Shown in pieces: positions 59,254 to 64,000 of a DNA stretch of 64,000 nt (its first letter is position 1; every line of letters starts with the position of its first letter). The notes below the pieces were generated by a model that worked only from the letters and a program-made list of their open reading frames with translations, made no database searches and was not told the DNA's origin. This stretch comes from Spirosoma sordidisoli (GTDB lineage Bacteria > Bacteroidota > Bacteroidia > Cytophagales > Spirosomataceae): NCBI RefSeq assembly GCF_004138325.1, contig NZ_SBLB01000011.1:101783-165782 (forward strand), written 5' to 3'. Position numbers and translations under genes: made by a program.

Positions 59254-60741
59254 ATGCAGGAACAATCGCAGACGCTCAATGGCATGACCCAATCGCAGGG
59301 GCAGACATCAGCCAACTTCTCGTTTTCAGATTACCAGACCGAGAATTTCTTTGACGAAATGTTTGAACGCGACGAGCTGGTGCGGGCTGGTTACCTACCG
59401 TTTCAACAACGCGTTGAACAACTATCGCGCGAAGACATCATTGGTCGTCAGCATGCCGCCGAACGGGCGCTGATGAGCATGGGCATTACCTTCAACGTCT
59501 ATTCAGAAGGCGAAGGCACCGAACGGATCATGCCCATCGACATTATTCCGCGCGTGATCGAATCGGCCGAGTGGGACCGGCTCGAAGCAGGGCTCATCCA
59601 GCGGATTAAAGCCCTCAACCTGTTCCTCGATGATGTATATAACGAACAGCGCATCCTGAACGACGGGGTTGTACCGCGCGATCTGATCGAATCGAGCAAG
59701 TCGTTTTTGCCGACCTGCCTGGGCGTAAAGCCGCCCAAAGGTATCTGGTGCCACATTACCGGCACCGACCTGATCCGGGGTGAAGACGGGCAGATGATGG
59801 TGCTGGAAGACAACCTCCGCTGCCCGTCGGGGGTGTCATACATGCTCGAAAACCGCGAACTGACCAAGCAGACCTTCCCCGAAGTACTGGCCCAGACGGG
59901 TGTTCGGCCCGTATCCGATTACCCGATGCGGCTGCTCCAGATGCTGCAGTACATTGCCGACCGGCCCAATCCGACGGTGGTTGTACTAACACCGGGCATT
60001 TACAACTCGGCCTATTTCGAGCACTCGTACCTGGCTCAGCAGATGGGCGTTGAACTGGTCGAAGCGCGCGATCTGGTCGTATCGGGCGGGTACGTGAAAA
60101 TGCGGACCACCAAAGGATTCCAGATCGTTGACGTCATCTACCGCCGGATCGACGATACGTTCCTCGACCCCAAAGCGTTCAATCCCGACTCGATGATTGG
60201 CATACCGGGTATTTTCGAGGTGTACAAGAAAGGCCGCATTGCGCTGGCCAACGCGCCCGGTACCGGCGTGGCCGACGACAAGGTGATCTACGCCTACGTG
60301 CCCCGCATCATTCAGTACTACCTCGGCGAGGAACCCATCATCCCCAACGTACGGACCTACATCTGCCGCGAAGAAGAAGACTGCCAGTATGTGCTGGACA
60401 ATATCGAACAGCTCGTTGTCAAAGAAGCAAACGAAGCGGGTGGCTACGGTATGCTGATCGGCCCCAAGGCCACCAAAGAAGACCATGAGCTGTTTCGCCA
60501 GAAGATCAGGGAAAACCCGCGTAACTACATTGCCCAGCCAACCATATCCCTGTCCCGGGTTCCCTGTCTGGTAGGCGATCATGCCGAAGGCCGTCATGTC
60601 GACCTGCGCCCGTATATTCTCTACGGCGACGGCGTCAACGTGATTCCGGGTGGGCTTACCCGCGTGGCACTTCGGAAGGGTTCGCTCGTGGTCAACTCCT
60701 CGCAGGGCGGGGGCGGCAAAGATACCTGGGTACTTTATTAG
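59254..60741 (+). CDS. Circularly permuted ATP-grasp protein (type 2)
   Basis: A 495-residue protein of the circularly permuted ATP-grasp family (DUF404/DUF407). Diagnostic segments are IWCHITGTDLIRGEDGQMMV, LEDNLRCPSGVSYMLENREL, VVKEANEAGGYGMLIGP, and the C-terminal GSLVVNSSQGGGGKDTWVL. Such enzymes probably ligate or activate carboxylates with ATP, and usually sit next to an alpha-E protein and a transglutaminase-like protein in a conserved operon. None of these is visible here within 2 kb; the next gene is a glycosyltransferase. Substrate unknown. Confidence 0.9.
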   Translation: MQEQSQTLNGMTQSQGQTSANFSFSDYQTENFFDEMFERDELVRAGYLPFQQRVEQLSREDIIGRQHAAERALMSMGITFNVYSEGEGTERIMPIDIIPRVIESAEWDRLEAGLIQRIKALNLFLDDVYNEQRILNDGVVPRDLIESSKSFLPTCLGVKPPKGIWCHITGTDLIRGEDGQMMVLEDNLRCPSGVSYMLENRELTKQTFPEVLAQTGVRPVSDYPMRLLQMLQYIADRPNPTVVVLTPGIYNSAYFEHSYLAQQMGVELVEARDLVVSGGYVKMRTTKGFQIVDVIYRRIDDTFLDPKAFNPDSMIGIPGIFEVYKKGRIALANAPGTGVADDKVIYAYVPRIIQYYLGEEPIIPNVRTYICREEEDCQYVLDNIEQLVVKEANEAGGYGMLIGPKATKEDHELFRQKIRENPRNYIAQPTISLSRVPCLVGDHAEGRHVDLRPYILYGDGVNVIPGGLTRVALRKGSLVVNSSQGGGGKDTWVLY

Positions 60742-60857
60742 GTCACACGTTATGAGTAAGCAGCGATGAGTGAGTACCGAATGATCGTACTTTTGCCCCC
60801 GCGATCCCGTTCGTTCGTTAATACCGGTATCGCTCGTCACTCATAACGTCTCTCGTT

Positions 60858-61838
60858 TTGCCCGATTTATCGATCATCATTGTCAATTATAAAACTCCCC
60901 GGCTCATTATAGATTGTTTGCAGTCGGTGTATCAGCATACCAATGGCATTACATTCGAGGTCATTGTGGTCGATAACCAGTCGGGCGATGACAGTCAGGC
61001 GCAGGTCCAGGCCGTTTTTCCGCAGGTACGCTGGTATGACATGGGCTACAACGCCGGCTTTGCCCGGGCCAATAATCTTGGTATTCGCCAGGCCACGGGC
61101 CGTACCGTGCTGCTCCTGAACTCTGACACCCTGCTGATCGACAACCTGCTGGAACGCTGCGTCCGGGTGCTCGACCAACAACCCGATGTAGCGGCTGTTG
61201 GCGCTCACCAGCTCGGCCGCGACCGGCAGCTGCGCCCCAACCTGTACACCACCTTCGGGCAGATGCGCCGGGCTTTCTACATTATCCCCCCGACTCAGGC
61301 GGCCGAAAACTGGCTGAAACGACGACTGCCCGACCCCTCGTTCCCTGACCCGGCTCAGGTAGAATGGATTTCGGGGGCTTTTCTGATGACGCGGCCCGAC
61401 ACGATTGCCCGCGCGGGCGGGCTCGACGAGTCCTTTTTCATGTACGGTGAAGATGTGGAGTGGGGCTACCGGCTGGGCAAACAGGGCCGCCTGCTGCTGT
61501 TACCGGACTCAGCGTTCATTCATCTGGAGTACGGCAGCAGTACCGATCACCAGCAGCACGTGGTCACTCATATCAACCGGTTCAAACCGCAGGTGCAGGT
61601 ATCGCAGCTCCTGTGGGTCCGGAAACAGTACGGCCCGGGGGCGTACCTCGTGCTGATTCTGCACTATATAACCCTGATTCCCATTATTTTTTTGGGCAAA
61701 ATGGCGATCAACCTGCGCCAGCGCCAACCCCTGCTCGCCGACCTCGACAATCAGCGGGCGTTTGCGCAGCAGGTCGGTATCTTTTTGCAGTTCTTTTGGC
61801 CAACCCTGCTCAACAAGCCGGGGTTTTACAAAGTTTAA
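60858..61838 (+). CDS. Family 2 glycosyltransferase, rhamnosyltransferase-like
   Basis: A 326-residue enzyme that transfers a sugar from a nucleotide donor. The GT2 domain begins LSIIIVNYKTPRLIIDCLQS, and the acidic metal motif is in LLLNSDTLL. The acceptor-side motif FFMYGEDVEWGYRLGKQGRL fits the WbbL/WsaF-like rhamnosyl group. A C-terminal hydrophobic stretch (about 255-275, AYLVLILHYITLIPIIFLG) may associate with the membrane. The start is a TTG at 60858. It probably acts in surface-polysaccharide or lipid-linked glycan synthesis. Confidence 0.88.
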   Translation: MPDLSIIIVNYKTPRLIIDCLQSVYQHTNGITFEVIVVDNQSGDDSQAQVQAVFPQVRWYDMGYNAGFARANNLGIRQATGRTVLLLNSDTLLIDNLLERCVRVLDQQPDVAAVGAHQLGRDRQLRPNLYTTFGQMRRAFYIIPPTQAAENWLKRRLPDPSFPDPAQVEWISGAFLMTRPDTIARAGGLDESFFMYGEDVEWGYRLGKQGRLLLLPDSAFIHLEYGSSTDHQQHVVTHINRFKPQVQVSQLLWVRKQYGPGAYLVLILHYITLIPIIFLGKMAINLRQRQPLLADLDNQRAFAQQVGIFLQFFWPTLLNKPGFYKV

Positions 61839-61983
61839 CGGACGGAGCCGAAAACGGATACATACCTGCGCGTATACCGTCTCCGCACAGCCTCAATTTT
61901 TTACCAGCAGAAAAGCAGTAATTTCAGCCGAATATTTACACTTTCGGCAACTGAATTCGTTGTAAGTGAAATGGAATAACTCT

Positions 61984-64000
61984 ATGCGCTTCTTATACTC
62001 GATCGGGCTGTTTGCCCTTTTTTTGGGCGCGGTCCTCTGGCCCACCGTTAGCCAGGCTACGCACGTGCGGGCTGGGGAAATCACTACCCGACGGATTTCG
62101 CAGACCACACTCACCTACGAAATTACCTTTACGGCCTACTACGACGAAACACCAGCCGGAGCCGGGGCCGCTGCCCAGGGAGAACGGTATACCATCTGCT
62201 TCGGCGATGGCACCTTTCAGGAAGTTCAACGCCTGCCCCGCGTCTTTATCAATAACCGAACCTCATCGATCAACACCTATCGGGTTGTTCATACCTACCC
62301 GGCGGCTAACCCCTACACCATCTCCGTAACGGTACCCAACCGGAACCGGGATACCAAAAACCTGCCCCCCGCCAGCCAGTCGGACCAGATTCGCTTTTTT
62401 GTGTCGAGCACCATTCTGATTACCCCCAACCTGGGTCTCAACTCGACGCCGATCATGCTCAATCCGCCCCTCGATTCGGCCCGGGTGGGGCAGCGCTTCT
62501 GCCACAACCCGGCCGCCTTCGATGCCGACGGCGACAGCCTGGCCTATCGGCTGAGCGTACCGCAGGAAGGGCTGCAGGATGCCGGTTGCCGCGGTCGGTT
62601 CATTCCGGCCTACCAGGACCCGACCCGCTTCAGCCGCACCTCCGAGACGGGTGGCACCCCCACCTTCCAGATCGACTCCCGCACGGGCGAGCTCTGCTGG
62701 GATGCCCCCGGCGAAGAAGGCCAGTTCAACTTCGCCTTCATCGTCGAAGAGTGGCGCAACGGCGTGCTCATCGGCGAGACCACCCGCGACATGCAGATCA
62801 TCGTGGTCGACAACCCCAACCGCCGACCCCGCATCAACCCCCTGCCCGACCTCTGCGTGGAGGCTGGTACGCTGATCAACCAGCCCGTAACGGCTACCGA
62901 TCCCGATGGACAGCGGGTCATCATCACCGCCTTTGGGGGTGTCTTCAACGTGGGCCAGGACGGTCGTCCGCTGGCTCCCGGCGAACTCATCGCTCCGCAG
63001 TATGCCCAGCTTATTCCGGCCAACACGGCCCTGGCACAACCCGCCACGGTCAACTTCCGCTGGCAAACTAACTGCAACCAGATTCGGGAAGCCCCCTACG
63101 ACGTCACCTTCAAGGTCAACGACGTGCCGCCCCGGGGCACCAACTCGCTGGTGTCGTTCCAGACCCTGCGCATCCAGGTCGTAGGCCCATCGGTCAAGAA
63201 CCTCACCGCCCGACCTACCGCCACCGCTACCGGACGAGCCATCCAGCTCAGCTGGGATCCGTATACCTGTGGCCCTCCGGGTACACAGCTGATCATATAC
63301 CGCAAAGAAGGTTGCGAAAACATTCAGATTCCGCCCTGTAGCACCGGGTTGGCAGCCAGCACCGGCTATCGGGAGATTATTCGGGTACCCATCACAGCTA
63401 CGTCATACGTCGATACCAGCGCCCTGCGCCGGGGCGTCAGCTATTCGTACCGGCTGGTGGCCGAGTATCCCGACCGCAATGGTGAGTTCATCAATGGGGG
63501 TCAGAGCATAGCCTCCAACCAGGCCTGCCTCGAACTCCCCCTGCTGGCCCCCGTCATGACCCAGGTCACCGTCGACTCCACCCGCGACACCAACGGACAG
63601 ATCACCGTCCGGTGGAGCCGACCCATCGGACTCAACCCCGGCGACCTACCAGGACCCTACCAGTACCGGCTCCAGCGGGCCACCGGACTCGACGCCCAGG
63701 ACTTCGCCACCATCGCCACCATCAATACCAGCCTGCTGCCAAACCCCGACACCGTCTTCGTCGACCGCGGTACCCCCAGCGCCCCCCTCAACACCCAGGC
63801 CAACCCCTACCGCTACCGCGTCGAGTTCTTCTACACCAGCACCACCGGACAGCTCACCCGACTCGACGTCACCGAAGCGGCCTCCAGCGTGCGGCTCACC
63901 ACCCGACCCGCCAACCGGCAGGTCAGCCTCAGCTGGCAGGCCAACACCCCCTGGGCCAACACCAACCAGACCCACCTGATCTTCCGCAGCCGATCCGGAC
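61984..64000 (+). CDS. Large exported protein with fibronectin-type repeats, partial
   Basis: The frame is open from the ATG at 61984 to the window edge, 672 codons with no stop, so only the N-terminal part is seen. The signal peptide (MRFLYSIGLFALFLGAVLWP) ends in VSQA. The N-terminal domain (about 30-250) includes TYEITFTAYYD and GEEGQFNFAFIVEEWRNG. Fibronectin type III-like units follow (LTARPTATATGRAIQLSWDP, then LTTRPANRQVSLSWQ). This layout fits the large gliding-motility or type 9 secretion proteins of Bacteroidota, which end in a sorting domain; that end is outside the window. Function unknown. Confidence 0.82.
   Translation, partial: MRFLYSIGLFALFLGAVLWPTVSQATHVRAGEITTRRISQTTLTYEITFTAYYDETPAGAGAAAQGERYTICFGDGTFQEVQRLPRVFINNRTSSINTYRVVHTYPAANPYTISVTVPNRNRDTKNLPPASQSDQIRFFVSSTILITPNLGLNSTPIMLNPPLDSARVGQRFCHNPAAFDADGDSLAYRLSVPQEGLQDAGCRGRFIPAYQDPTRFSRTSETGGTPTFQIDSRTGELCWDAPGEEGQFNFAFIVEEWRNGVLIGETTRDMQIIVVDNPNRRPRINPLPDLCVEAGTLINQPVTATDPDGQRVIITAFGGVFNVGQDGRPLAPGELIAPQYAQLIPANTALAQPATVNFRWQTNCNQIREAPYDVTFKVNDVPPRGTNSLVSFQTLRIQVVGPSVKNLTARPTATATGRAIQLSWDPYTCGPPGTQLIIYRKEGCENIQIPPCSTGLAASTGYREIIRVPITATSYVDTSALRRGVSYSYRLVAEYPDRNGEFINGGQSIASNQACLELPLLAPVMTQVTVDSTRDTNGQITVRWSRPIGLNPGDLPGPYQYRLQRATGLDAQDFATIATINTSLLPNPDTVFVDRGTPSAPLNTQANPYRYRVEFFYTSTTGQLTRLDVTEAASSVRLTTRPANRQVSLSWQANTPWANTNQTHLIFRSRSG

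Overview
The window looks like chromosomal DNA of a Bacteroidota bacterium of the order Cytophagales, most like Spirosoma or a close relative. Reasons: GC-rich coding sequence, few Shine-Dalgarno sequences, -7 elements of the TAnnTTTG type, and a gene repertoire typical of the group (IPT/TIG lipoproteins, a large secreted fibronectin-type protein, periplasmic caspase-like and CHAT proteins, many ECF sigma and anti-sigma pairs). The genus is an inference. No rRNA, tRNA, transposase, phage, CRISPR or cas gene was found.

Layout. 0-8 kb: ALDH7-type aldehyde dehydrogenase; fasciclin protein, SigK/RskA-like sigma and anti-sigma pair and methionine sulfoxide reductase B; class A penicillin-binding protein. 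8-23.5 kb: an island of exported protease-like proteins: a WD40-caspase fusion, a TPR-M48 metallopeptidase, two sigma/anti-sigma-like modules placed back to back, a TPR-CHAT protein, a second caspase and a trypsin/PDZ protease. 23.6-38 kb: a stress or low-oxygen cluster: three universal stress proteins, two small helical proteins, a P-type ATPase, a thioredoxin-fold protein without cysteines, a broken alpha-glucan phosphorylase, a PAS-only protein, D-lactate dehydrogenase-like and PPOX-type flavoproteins, PfkB. An L,D-transpeptidase lies inside it. 38-42 kb: CHASE2, FecR-like and coiled-coil proteins divergent from a third exported caspase. 42-50 kb: two IPT/TIG lipoproteins sharing a near-identical segment, a probable outer-membrane protein and a large exported unknown. 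50-55 kb: a glycan locus (GH5-like, aldose 1-epimerase, GH43, Asp-box hydrolase), perhaps for arabinan. 55-64 kb: LDH2-family dehydrogenase, a striking palindromic repeat array, aldo/keto reductase, porin-like protein, circularly permuted ATP-grasp protein, glycosyltransferase, and the start of a large secreted protein that runs off the window.

Two observations stand out. First, a 14-bp dyad, CTGAY-N4-RTCAG with an A-rich spacer, recurs before most transcription units of the stress cluster. Its core and spacing match the FNR box, and the gene set resembles the mycobacterial DosR dormancy regulon, so the cluster is probably one redox- or oxygen-controlled regulon. Second, three caspases, one CHAT protein, one trypsin and one M48 peptidase, all with export signals, share 34 kb with sigma/anti-sigma modules and a CHASE2 protein, which suggests an envelope-located proteolytic signalling system. 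The functions proposed for both are inference.
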